Positions 55,378 to 64,000 of a stretch of 64,000 nt of DNA are shown here, one piece after another. This DNA comes from Alphaproteobacteria bacterium (GTDB lineage Bacteria; Pseudomonadota; Alphaproteobacteria; UBA8366; Aestuariispiraceae). Made by a program: the position numbers and the translations under genes. Location of the stretch: assembly GCA_033344895.1 (NCBI GenBank), contig JAWPMN010000001.1, positions 3,604,001 through 3,668,000 on the forward strand, written 5' to 3'. The notes under the pieces were generated by a model that ran no database searches, was not told where the DNA came from, and worked only from the letters and a program-made list of their open reading frames with translations. Every line of letters begins with the position of its first letter. Position 1 is the first letter of the stretch.

Positions 55378-56714
55378 CGGCACATATTCTCCCGTTCACG
55401 GATCTGATCGCCGCTGAGACCGACCAGCCGAAGGAAATGGTTCGCGGGGAGGGGCCGTATGTTTTCGACACCGAGGGCAGGAAGTATCTCGACGCTGTGT
55501 CCGGTCTCTGGTGCGCATCGTTGGGTTTCAACCCTGAGCGCCTGCAACGTGCCGCCGCCGACCAACTGGGCCGGTTGGCCTACTACCACAGTTTCATGGG
55601 GCGAACCTGCGCACCGGCAAACGCCCTTGCCGAAAGGCTCATCGAGAAACTGCCGGGCGGTCTGCGGCATGTATTCTTTGGGACGTCGGGATCCGAGGCT
55701 GTTGAGACCGCAATCAAATTTGCCCGGTACTTCCAGATCTCCCGGGGGAAGGCCGGAAAGTCGAAAATCCTGGCCAGGAAAGGGGCCTATCATGGCTCCG
55801 GCCATATCAGTGCGGCGCTCACCGGTATGGCCTACTGCCACGAAGGATTTCATCTGCCCTTGAGCGATGTCATTCGTGTCGGCCGTCCACATTACCTCAC
55901 GGAGCACGAACCGGGGGAGTCGGAAGCCGACTTCGTTCGGCGCCTCGGGCGGGAACTGACGGCAACGATTGACGAACATGGCGCGGGGACGATCGCCGCC
56001 ATGATTGCGGAGCCTGTGATGGGATCGGGTGGGGTCATTCTGCCGCCGGAAGGATACTGGCAATGTGTTCAGGAGATCCTGGCCAAGAACGACATTCTGT
56101 TGATCGCCGACGAAATCATTACCGGCTTCGGGCGTACCGGGGCCTGGTTCGCGTGCGAGACCTATGGCATCAGGCCCGACCTGCTCACGGCGGCCAAACA
56201 GATGACCGGTGCCGTTTTTCCCATGTCGGCGGTTGCCATGACGACCAAGGTCCGAAACGTCATTGCCGAGAGATCACATGCCCTTGGCACATTCGGTCAC
56301 GGCGTGACCTTCGGCGCGCATCCGGTGGGCGCGGCGGTCGCGCTTGAGGCTCTGCGGATCTACGAGGAGATGGACCTTCCCTCTCATGTGACCCGGCTGG
56401 GGCGGTCGCTGTTTTCCCGCCTGATCACGCTGGAACGTTATGATATCGTTCGTGAAGTCCGCTCCGTGGGCCTTGTCGGCGCAATCGAGTTTCATCGCGC
56501 GGATCATGCGGCCGCGGTCGCCAAAGATATGGAGCAACATGGTGTGCTGCTTCGTGTCATCGGAAACATTCTGGCGGTCTGTCCCCCCTATATCGTCACC
56601 GCGGAGGATCTGACTCGGATTTCCGAAACCGCGGAGGCATCCATAGGGAATGTTGCCGGAAAACCGGGTGCGTCCAGGATCGAAGCAGGGGTACTTCCGG
56701 CGCGTTCCGGCTGA
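55374..56714 (+). CDS. Class III pyridoxal-phosphate aminotransferase
   Basis: 446 aa. YVFDTEGRKYLDAVSGLWCA, FFGTSGSEAVETAIKFAR, KGAYHGSGHISAALTGM, IAEPVMGSGGVILPPEGYWQ, LLIADEIITGFGRTGAWFAC and the PLP-lysine stretch DLLTAAKQMTGAVFPMSAVA are hallmarks of omega-aminotransferases such as putrescine-pyruvate or beta-alanine-pyruvate enzymes. Coupled by an ATGA overlap to the AguB-like gene, it could take the putrescine produced there. The amino donor is inferred from context. Confidence 0.93.
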   Translation: MTAHILPFTDLIAAETDQPKEMVRGEGPYVFDTEGRKYLDAVSGLWCASLGFNPERLQRAAADQLGRLAYYHSFMGRTCAPANALAERLIEKLPGGLRHVFFGTSGSEAVETAIKFARYFQISRGKAGKSKILARKGAYHGSGHISAALTGMAYCHEGFHLPLSDVIRVGRPHYLTEHEPGESEADFVRRLGRELTATIDEHGAGTIAAMIAEPVMGSGGVILPPEGYWQCVQEILAKNDILLIADEIITGFGRTGAWFACETYGIRPDLLTAAKQMTGAVFPMSAVAMTTKVRNVIAERSHALGTFGHGVTFGAHPVGAAVALEALRIYEEMDLPSHVTRLGRSLFSRLITLERYDIVREVRSVGLVGAIEFHRADHAAAVAKDMEQHGVLLRVIGNILAVCPPYIVTAEDLTRISETAEASIGNVAGKPGASRIEAGVLPARSG

Positions 56715-57301
56715 CGGAACAACCGCAAGTCAGATAAGCGCGGCCGGCAATCGCCAGAAGGGGCACATTGGGACCACTGTCCGATGTCCGGGTTTGCCTG
56801 AGACCGTTCCATGTCCAACACCGTGGAACCCTGGCCCCGAGTAGCTGCCGCCGGACCCGAATGGCGCGCTGACATACAATCTTATGCCGAATCGACCCCA
56901 AAACCGTCTCTTTATGAGGGCGGGAATACGCTGCCGTTGGTATCGGCGGCCGAGTGAGGCTGGGTATTGAGATACCGACGCCTCCGCCGGAGAAGTCGAG
57001 ACAATTCATAAAGTGTTTTAAATCAAATTGTTATCCTGGATGGATAGACTGTCGGATCGCTGCGCGGTTTCCGAAATTTTTCATCTCTTTTTAGTTGAAG
57101 GCCCACAAGGCAACTATTAAATTTAGGATATGTGAATGGGTGGAGCGGATCGTCGTTTCGAGACTGGGGGAGTTTCGGGGCAAGATTCGAGCGGCGAGGC
57201 GGGAAACTTGACCGATTTTGTATCGGAAACGTCAGGCCTGTATCCAGAGCCTGTGTTGGGTATTTCCCTAATTCTGACGCCACGGCTCGGAGCCTGAGGG
57301 C
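56715..57301. other. Intergenic region ahead of giant RTX protease gene
   Basis: About 590 bases with no supported gene. The stretch 57005-57130 is distinctly A/T-rich (for example TTTTAAATCAAATTG and AACTATTAAATTTAGG) and probably holds the promoter of the RTX gene. GTTG...CAAC around 57094-57114 forms a weak hairpin. Short open frames on the minus strand have no coding character. Confidence 0.5.
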
Positions 57302-60112
57302 ATGTCGGAAGGAAAATCGACCCCCTCCGGCGGCATGGGCGCCACCGCCGCAATCGACTTTACCGCCCCAAATCTGAAGCTTCTGGTCGGTGCCGTCGCG
57401 GAATCGCGCTTCGAGGCCGTATCCGAAAGCGGCGCCGAATTGACCTATTCGCTAACGCGGCAAGCCGGGGTCGGTACGGCGGTCGTGAACGCGGACGGCA
57501 CTTACTCCTACACGCCAAACGCCGAGTATGAGGGCAGCGATTCTTTCCGGATTCGCGTGGAAGATGGCTCTGGCACTGCCATAGAACGCGATATCCAGTT
57601 GGATGTCGGGAATTCAGGTGGCGAGATGGATTGGGGCGCGGAGTGGCGCGTGCTCGGACGCGTACCCGACAGGGCCGTGCTGCTTGCAAACGGCCAGATT
57701 CTTGCGTCTTGGCGTCAGGGGGCAACGTACTTCACGCAAGTTTATGCACCGGACGGTTCGGAAGTGGGGGGGGTGAATTCACTGCCGCCGGAAACGTTCA
57801 GTTCAACTTACTATATTTACAACTTTAGACTGCGGGCTCATCCCGACGGAGGTGCCGTGCTGGATTGGATGGCACGTCGGAGGTCGAGCAGTGGATCTAC
57901 TATCGGATATTCGCGTATTGTTCAGCGGGTGGATGTAAGTGGCGCAACGTCCGCTGCGCCGATCGAGCTCAGGTTGGACGAGGATAACGGCGGTACGTGG
58001 TCGCCTCAGGATGACAGTTTCGCGGTCTTGTCCGATGGCGCCTATGCGGTCACTTGGACGGATCGCCCTAATGGAAACATTGGCGATATCGCCCTTCAGA
58101 TTTTTAATGCCGACGGATCGGCGCGTACGCAACGAATTGCGGTGACGGCGCATAGTGGACTTGAATTTCTGTCCGTGGCGAAGCCGCTGCCGGATGGTGG
58201 TGTTGTCCTGGTCTGGGAAGGGCGCGGGGCTTTCGCCCGCGTCTACGATAAAGACGGTCAGGCGCTGACGCCCGAAATCGAGCTGACCGAAACCAATGTG
58301 ACCTATCTCGAGGTCGCCGCATTGGATGACGGTGGGTTTGTCGCCTACTGGCAGGAAGGTAGCAGCGGGAACTATCGCGCGATTGCGCAGAGAGTAGCGG
58401 CCGATGGCAGCTTGATCGGCGAACAGATTGTCTTGCTCGGAGATGCCAACCAAACCGGCAATTTCGAAGTTGTCGATTTGCCTGGTGGCGGGTTTGTATT
58501 TGGCTGGGCGGATTATGCGCCTGACTCGGGTGCTGTCGGCTCCTTCATGCAGCCTTACAGTTCGGACGGTATTCCCGTTTCCGACCCTATTCGGATAACG
58601 GACCCGGCCACTCCGACCGGTACAAATGTGTACTTTGAGAGTTCGGCCAACGGCTCGTTGATAGCGCAATGGGGCGCCAATTTCCGTTACTTTGTAAATC
58701 AGGGTGGGCTGGTCACCGAAGACGGCGAAACCGTTTTCGGCAATGCTGAAGCCAACGAGATTTCCGGGCTTGGTGGCGATGACCATCTGATCGGTGGGGA
58801 CGGGGACGACACGCTGACCGGCGGGGATGGTCGGGACACGCTGGATGGCGGAGATGGCGACGACGTCCTGATCGCCGATATTGCCGATGCGTCCGCGTCC
58901 GGCGGTGCCGGGCTGGATACCCTGCTGATCGACGCGAGCAGCGGGACGATAACATTGTCGGCGGCCGAGGGAACCGTGTCCTCCGGCGGCCAGAGCGTGG
59001 CGGTGAGCGGTGTAGAGCGTTTCGGCATTCTGCTCTCGGGTGCTCTTTCCGATTCCGCGGAACCGGGTTCGGGTGGCGAGAGCGGTGTCGCCGGACCCGA
59101 TCTGATTGTGAATCTGAGCGATGGGTATTCACAGCATGATCTGACGCAGGTCATGGACCGGCTGGGCGCGGTCGTGACCTATGGCGCGGGCGAGGCGATC
59201 CAGTTCTGGGACGTGCTGGACGAGGCAGTTGACGTCGATGCGGTGCTGGCGGAATACGATTTCGCGCAGAATGTCGACCTAAATGCTGAAATCTCCCTCG
59301 ATGTGGAAGCGCCCGACGTCGTCAGCAGTCAGGAAATCGGTGCGCAATTGCTCGCCGACGCGCAAACGGAATTTTCCGCGGCGGCCACGCCCAACGATCC
59401 AAGCTTCGGGTCGCTTTACGGCATGCAGCGGATATCGGCGCCCGATGCGTGGGAGCGGCGCACCGATGCATCGAGTGTGGTCATCGGGGTCATCGATACC
59501 GGAATCGACGTCGACCATCCCGACCTCGTCAACAATATGTGGGTCAATGAAGGCGAGATCTGGGGCGACGGGATCGACAATGACGGCAACGGCTACATTG
59601 ACGATTACCACGGCTACGATTTTTACAATAACCGGGGTATCGGCCCGGGCTCCAACAGCGACGGGCACGGACACGGCACGCATGTCGCGGGGACCATAGC
59701 GGCGGAGGGCAATAACGGGATCGGTGTCTCCGGGGTTGCCTGGAACGCCAGCCTGATGGCCGTGAAGATCTTCAGCGACGCCGGCAGAACGAACACGTCG
59801 GCGATCATTGCCGGAATCCAATACGCGACCATGATGGGCGCGCAGGTTACCAACAATTCCTGGGGCGGGGGGCTTACAATTCTTCGATCCTGGCCGCCAT
59901 TCAACAGGCACAGGATGCGGGCAGCATTTTTGTGGCCGCGGCGGGCAATGACTACCGGACAGACAACGACACCGTCCCGCACTATCCGTCGACCTATAAC
60001 CTGGACAATATCGTTGCCGTGGCGTCGACGGATTCGAACGACAATCTGTCTTCGTTCTCGAATATCGGTGCCACCACGGTCGACCTGGGAGCGCCCGGCA
60101 CATCGATCCTGA
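57302..60112 (+). CDS. Giant RTX subtilisin-like protein, zero-frame part (frame broken at 59867-59872)
   Basis: 936 aa in this frame. Layout: an Ig/cadherin-like domain (about residues 30-100: YSYTPNAEYEGSDSFRIRVE), a beta-propeller-like region of repeated DGGFVAYWQ-type blades (about 115-475), RTX calcium-binding nonapeptides (about 488-525), a pro-domain-like stretch, and a subtilase domain with Asp 732 (VIDTGIDVDHPD) and His 791 (GHGHGTHVAGTI). At VTNNSWGGG the frame meets six G and continues as nonsense to a stop at 60112, before the catalytic Ser. One base in the G run restores a 4-kb frame (next entry). RTX content suggests type I secretion; no transporter gene is in the window. Confidence 0.85.
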   Translation: MSEGKSTPSGGMGATAAIDFTAPNLKLLVGAVAESRFEAVSESGAELTYSLTRQAGVGTAVVNADGTYSYTPNAEYEGSDSFRIRVEDGSGTAIERDIQLDVGNSGGEMDWGAEWRVLGRVPDRAVLLANGQILASWRQGATYFTQVYAPDGSEVGGVNSLPPETFSSTYYIYNFRLRAHPDGGAVLDWMARRRSSSGSTIGYSRIVQRVDVSGATSAAPIELRLDEDNGGTWSPQDDSFAVLSDGAYAVTWTDRPNGNIGDIALQIFNADGSARTQRIAVTAHSGLEFLSVAKPLPDGGVVLVWEGRGAFARVYDKDGQALTPEIELTETNVTYLEVAALDDGGFVAYWQEGSSGNYRAIAQRVAADGSLIGEQIVLLGDANQTGNFEVVDLPGGGFVFGWADYAPDSGAVGSFMQPYSSDGIPVSDPIRITDPATPTGTNVYFESSANGSLIAQWGANFRYFVNQGGLVTEDGETVFGNAEANEISGLGGDDHLIGGDGDDTLTGGDGRDTLDGGDGDDVLIADIADASASGGAGLDTLLIDASSGTITLSAAEGTVSSGGQSVAVSGVERFGILLSGALSDSAEPGSGGESGVAGPDLIVNLSDGYSQHDLTQVMDRLGAVVTYGAGEAIQFWDVLDEAVDVDAVLAEYDFAQNVDLNAEISLDVEAPDVVSSQEIGAQLLADAQTEFSAAATPNDPSFGSLYGMQRISAPDAWERRTDASSVVIGVIDTGIDVDHPDLVNNMWVNEGEIWGDGIDNDGNGYIDDYHGYDFYNNRGIGPGSNSDGHGHGTHVAGTIAAEGNNGIGVSGVAWNASLMAVKIFSDAGRTNTSAIIAGIQYATMMGAQVTNNSWGGGLTILRSWPPFNRHRMRAAFLWPRRAMTTGQTTTPSRTIRRPITWTISLPWRRRIRTTICLRSRISVPPRSTWERPAHRS
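58766..58872 (+). repeat. RTX nonapeptide repeat block, N-terminal
   Basis: Encodes consecutive GGDGDDTLT-type units (GLGGDDHLI, GGDGDDTLT, GGDGRDTLD, GGDGDDVLI): calcium-binding beta-roll repeats of the RTX class, at about residues 488-523 of the giant protein. Confidence 0.9.
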
Positions 60113-63100
60113 GCACCTATCTGAATGACGGCTACGCCAGTATGAACGGCACGTCGATGGCGACGCCTCATGTGACCGGTGCCATCGCGCTGATGCGAGC
60201 CGAAAACCCTTACATGTCCTATGGCGAGATCATCGAGGCCCTGCTGGACAGCACCGATTCCCTGTCCAGTCTGAACGGCATCACCCGCACCGGCGGGCGG
60301 CTGAATCTCGATGCGGCCCTGGAAGCGGTGTCGACCGGCAGCATCCCGATCCTGGCCGCGCGCAACATCTATATGGCCGGGGATGTGGGCAGTTTCAGGC
60401 ACCATATCGACATTGCGAATCCTGCGGGCATCACGATGTCCGTCGCGCTGGCGCCATCTATCGGCACGATCGACATCGTCGGCGATCAAACGGGCTATTT
60501 CGACTATACGCCCGGTGCCGGTCAGTACGGCGAGCGCATCGACCTACGGGCCGAAAACGCCTATGGAATTGCCGCCACGGTCAGCTTCGTCGTCAACAAG
60601 TTCAATGTCGGCAGCGCCACCCTTCAGGGGTCATCGGCTGCCGATCTGGTCCTTGGCGGCGCCCTGTCGGAGACGCTGATCGGCGGCGACGGTGCTGACA
60701 TTCTGCGCGGCGGCGGGGGCGACGACACGCTGATCGGCGGCAGTGCCGTCGACATCCTGGATGGCGGTGACGGGTACGATACCGTCTCCTATCAGGACAG
60801 CCAGACCGGGGTGACAGTGTCGCTGGCGGACGGCGGCGGATCCGTCGATTCCTTCAGCAATGTCGAGGCACTTTCGGGGTCGGATCATGCCGACAGGCTC
60901 ACCGGCGATGGAAACGACAACCGACTCAGCGGTGGCGATGGCAACGATACGCTGGTTGGCGGCGGCGGGGCGGACACGCTGATCGGCGGCGACGGCACCG
61001 ATTACGCTTCCTACCAGTCGGAAACCGACAACCTGACCATCGCACTGCCGCACGGGATCGCGAACGGCGATGCGCAAGGCGACACGTATGAGGGCATCGA
61101 GGGGCTGATCGGCGGTCAGGGCAATGACAGGATACTGACCTCCAGTGCGACCCTTTCGCTGTTCGGCCAGAGTGGTGACGATGTCCTGATCGGCCAGTCC
61201 GGGTCGACCGTCGCCAATTCCGGCAATGATTTCCTGAGCGGCGATGCCGGCAACGATACGCTGATCGGTCTCGATGGTAACGACACGATCTATGGCGGCG
61301 ATGGCGACGACCTCATCTTCGCCGGTGCCGGGTCCGACCGCGTTTACGGCGGCGCCGGCAGCGATACCCTGCATCTCGGTTATCTGTCCCAGTCGGTCGA
61401 CGTCGACATGGATAACGGGGTCGTGTCCGGTGCAGAGATTGGAACGATTACCTTCACGGGCATCGAAACCATCATTTACGAGGATGCCAGCGGCGGAACC
61501 ATCTCGGCCGGGGCGGGCGCTGAGGTCTTTGTCGATACATATGGCGCGGTCGTCGATTACAGCGCGTCGGATGAAGGGATCACCATTGATCTTCGGACGG
61601 GAGCCGGGGCGGGTGGTTTGGCCGAAGGGGATCTCCTTTACGGAGATCTGACGATCCGGGGAACCAGCCACGCGGATTCTCTCCATGTATCGATCGGCGA
61701 CCAGACCTTCCATGGTGGCGATGGCATTGATACGGCGCATTTCACGTCGAACTTCGCCGATTATGCCATCAGCGTTGTCGATGGCACGGTAACCGTCACG
61801 GACAGCGTGGCCGGGCGGGACGGGACAACCGCACTCACCGGCACGGAATATCTGGCATTTGCCGACGGAACGGTGACGGCCTCCGGTGAGCCTGAACTGC
61901 ATGTAACGCCGCAATCGATCGACGAAAACAATCCGCAGGTCCAGGCCGCCGCCGATGTTTCCGTGCTGGATCTTAGCGGTGAGACATACACTTATTCGCT
62001 GATGAGCGATCACGATGGGCTGTTTTCCATCGACGCGACCAGCGGCGCGGTCACGACCAACCGTGCCGTGGATTTCGAGGAACAGGCTTCCTACACCCTG
62101 ACGGCGGTTGCAGTGAGCAGCACGGGGGCCACTCTGACGCAGGATTTCACCGTTGCGGTGGACGATCTGAACGATGCGCCGGTGTTCAACCCGGCGACGT
62201 TGAGCGTCTCCGAGGATGTCAGTGTCGGCTCCGTCGTCGGAACACTGTCCGGCACGGATCAGGATTTCGGGGATGTTTTGAGTTTTTCCCTGGTCAACGA
62301 TGCGGATGGTCGATTCTCCATCGACGCCTCGACGGGTGTCGTCTCTGTTGCCCGCACGCTGGATTTCGAAACGGCGGAATCGCACGAAATCGTTGCCCTC
62401 GTCACCGATTCCGCGTCGGCCAGCGACACCACGACCCTTACGGTCCAGGTGCAGGATGTATTCGAGTTTCCGGACCTGGTCGCCCGGACGGTGCGTCTGG
62501 CCCAAGACTCCGTTGCCAACTGGTCACTGGAGACGACGGTATCCGATTTCGAAAGGTCCACATTCTCCGTAGCCGGCGCGCCTTCGCACGGCACCGTGAC
62601 GGTCGACGCGGACGGCCAGGTCCAATATCAACCTGACACCGGATACTTCGGTTCCGACAGTTTTTCGATCCGTTTGACGGACGATTCCGGGGCCCATGTG
62701 GACCGAACCGTTTCGCTGGAGGTCGTGGGGCCGCAAGCAACGTTGGAGAGTTCCGGGGAGGCCTTCGATTCAACGGGCCGGTATTCGCAGGCGGAATCGA
62801 AAGCATCGGCGAAGTTCGGTGATGGCAATATCGGTACCTTCTGGGTGGAGGCGCCGACGAAATCCATTCATTTCAGAGCCCATCAGCCTGACGGGACCCT
62901 GGTCGGCGATGAAGTCGTGCTGTTTGAATCACCTGAATTCAAAAGCGGTATCGATGCGGTGCAGCTCGCGGGCGGTAATGCGGTCGTCGCCTGGAGAGGC
63001 AATCCGTTCTACATTCAGGACTACAATGCCACTGCCGTCATTGTCGGATCGGACGGACAACCGATCGGTGAGCCGATCGTCATGTGGGAAGGAAATACGC

Positions 63101-64000
63101 CTTCCTACTTCGATCTGGAGGCTCATCCGGATGGGGGATTTGTTTTCCTGCGTCATTCGAAGGCGGGAAGTCCGGAAGTCCATGAGCTTCATGTTCAGAG
63201 ATTCTCATCCGACGGCGCCACTATTGGCGAGCCGGTCGAACTGCTTTCCGCCACACCAGGACACATTGTCGGCTATCCGCAGGTCCTGGCCCTCTCGGAC
63301 GGCGGGTATGCACTAACCTGGTCAGAAGACCATAGTCTGGGAACCCCTGCTGAGGACGATACGACCGTAAAGGTTCAATTGTTCGATGCGGATGGGACGG
63401 CTCGGGCAGATGCCGTAGTACTCGACACTTTCAGCGTAACAACGCCTGCCAAACTTACCGAGTTGTCGAACGGCAATGTATCGCTTGCCTGGCAGCCCAG
63501 GCATTCCGCCTTTCCGAGACCAAACCAGACGATCGAGACCGCCGTGGTCTCAGCCGATGGCGCACTTCTGGGCGATGTCACGACGGTTGCGACACAGCAG
63601 GGCGAGTCACTCTATCTTAACGAAGCCCAGATAACGCACCTCCCGAACAATTCGTATGTCGTTGGCTGGACCGAACGCTTGCCCAGCGGCGGGGCGTATC
63701 GGGAACAGGTCCTGGTACAGGTCATGTCGGAAAATGGTGACCTCCTGGGTGAGCCGGAGATCGTTCACCAATCCGCCAATATGGGTCTCAGGGACCTCAC
63801 ATTGGTATTCGATGAGGCGTCAGAACAGTTCCTCGTTTCCTGGCGCGATGGTCCCAGTTTCGACATCTTCGTCACGCAGTTGTCCTATCGGGAAGTGATC
63901 GATGTGGCGGGAACGGCCGGCGACGACACCTTGTTCGCCTGGACCGAAGGCGGCACGGTCGAGGGCCTTGCCGGGGACGATGTTCTGGTCGGTGCTCAGG
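59872..64000 (+). CDS. Giant RTX subtilisin-like protein, continuation in -1 frame, runs off window
   Basis: Open from the G run at 59867-59872 to the window end with no stop that I could find. It begins AYNSSILAAIQQAQDAGSIF and VAAAGNDYR, exactly the sequence expected after NNSWGGG in subtilases, and carries the catalytic Ser in MNGTSMATPHVTGAIALMRA (TCG 60154-60156). Then come RTX blocks (60652-61005, 61150-61375), cadherin-like domains (about 61880-62720: GRFSIDASTGVVSVARTLDF), a second propeller-like region (about 62740-63880) and new RTX repeats at the edge (VAGTAGDDTLFAW). With the 57302 part it would exceed 2,230 residues. Partial at the 3' end. Confidence 0.8.
60652..61375 (+). repeat. 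RTX nonapeptide repeat blocks, central
   Basis: Three clusters (about 60652-60783, 60922-61005, 61150-61375) encoding units such as GGDGADILR, GGGGDDTLI, GGDGNDTLV, GLDGNDTIY and GGDGDDLIF. They follow the subtilase domain and are separated by beta-rich spacers (YQDSQTGVTVSLADGGG). Typical calcium-binding beta-rolls of type I secreted proteins. Confidence 0.9.

Noticed and set aside
56588-57009. Overlapping minus-strand open frames in the gap before the RTX gene
   Set aside because: Arg/Pro/Ser-rich translations, no ribosome-binding site and partial overlap with the aminotransferase 3' end; no sign of coding.
60652-61375. Regular short repeats that could be mistaken for a CRISPR array
   Set aside because: They are in-frame 9-residue RTX units with variable nucleotide sequence and no unique spacers of constant length.
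60631-62505. Minus-strand open frame of 624 codons
   Set aside because: Antisense of the RTX/cadherin part; its periodic sequence mirrors the RTX repeats on the plus strand.

Overview
The window is 64 kb of GC-rich DNA (roughly 60 % G+C by eye) from a Gram-negative bacterium, most probably an alphaproteobacterium of the Rhodospirillales type. The reasons are the ChvI-like response regulator, the OpgG/OpgH periplasmic glucan genes, the codon use, and the many short overlapping operons. No rRNA, tRNA, CRISPR array, insertion sequence or phage gene was seen. All assignments come from reading the translated sequence; no database search was run.

Region 1 (1-3 kb) holds an HxlR-type regulator, a LysR-type regulator, a broken dihydrofolate reductase/RibD-like remnant and a uronate dehydrogenase-like SDR enzyme. 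Region 2 (3-8 kb, minus strand) holds a lipoprotein, a ChvI-like response regulator, its sensor kinase, a small exported DUF4168-like protein and the periplasmic glucan protein OpgG/OpgD.

Region 3 (8.4-33.4 kb) is a large Wzx/Wzy-type exopolysaccharide locus whose content resembles a colanic acid locus. A plus-strand run encodes an outer-membrane barrel, ManC, GalE, Wza, Wzc, two glycosyltransferases, a WcaJ-like priming transferase, another glycosyltransferase, a Wzy-like polymerase, a WcaC-like glycosyltransferase and a Tat-exported beta-helix protein. A converging minus-strand operon encodes Gmd, Fcl, Wzx, a WcaK-like pyruvyl transferase and a WcaL-like glycosyltransferase. Divergent from gmd is an overlapping pair, a PP-loop ATPase and a sugar-transfer-associated ATP-grasp protein, whose joint chemistry is unknown to me. 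It is the best candidate here for an undescribed polysaccharide-modifying module. Predicted precursors are GDP-mannose, GDP-fucose, UDP-glucose/galactose and pyruvate (from PEP).

Region 4 (33.7-45 kb) couples OpgH, an ECF sigma factor and its probable anti-sigma factor to a precursor-supply block: PEP synthase, phosphomannomutase/phosphoglucomutase, GalU and glucose-6-phosphate isomerase. A lipoprotein gene follows after a strong hairpin. PEP synthase feeds gluconeogenesis and the later enzymes make the sugar phosphates and UDP-glucose used by the EPS and glucan genes.

Region 5 (45-57 kb) is a separate catabolic/uptake region. It has an N-carbamoyl-amino-acid/allantoate-type amidohydrolase with a DUF1028 protein, diverging from a peptide-type ABC transporter (including a permease-ATPase fusion) and a GntR/FadR-type regulator. 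Next come a LysR regulator, an N-carbamoylputrescine amidase-like protein and a class III aminotransferase. A 13-bp-arm inverted repeat lies between the divergent operons.

Region 6 (57.3-64 kb) is a giant RTX/subtilisin-like secreted protein gene that runs off the window. Its reading frame changes at a run of six G just before the part encoding the catalytic serine: either a sequence error, a phase-variable or dead allele, or programmed slippage.
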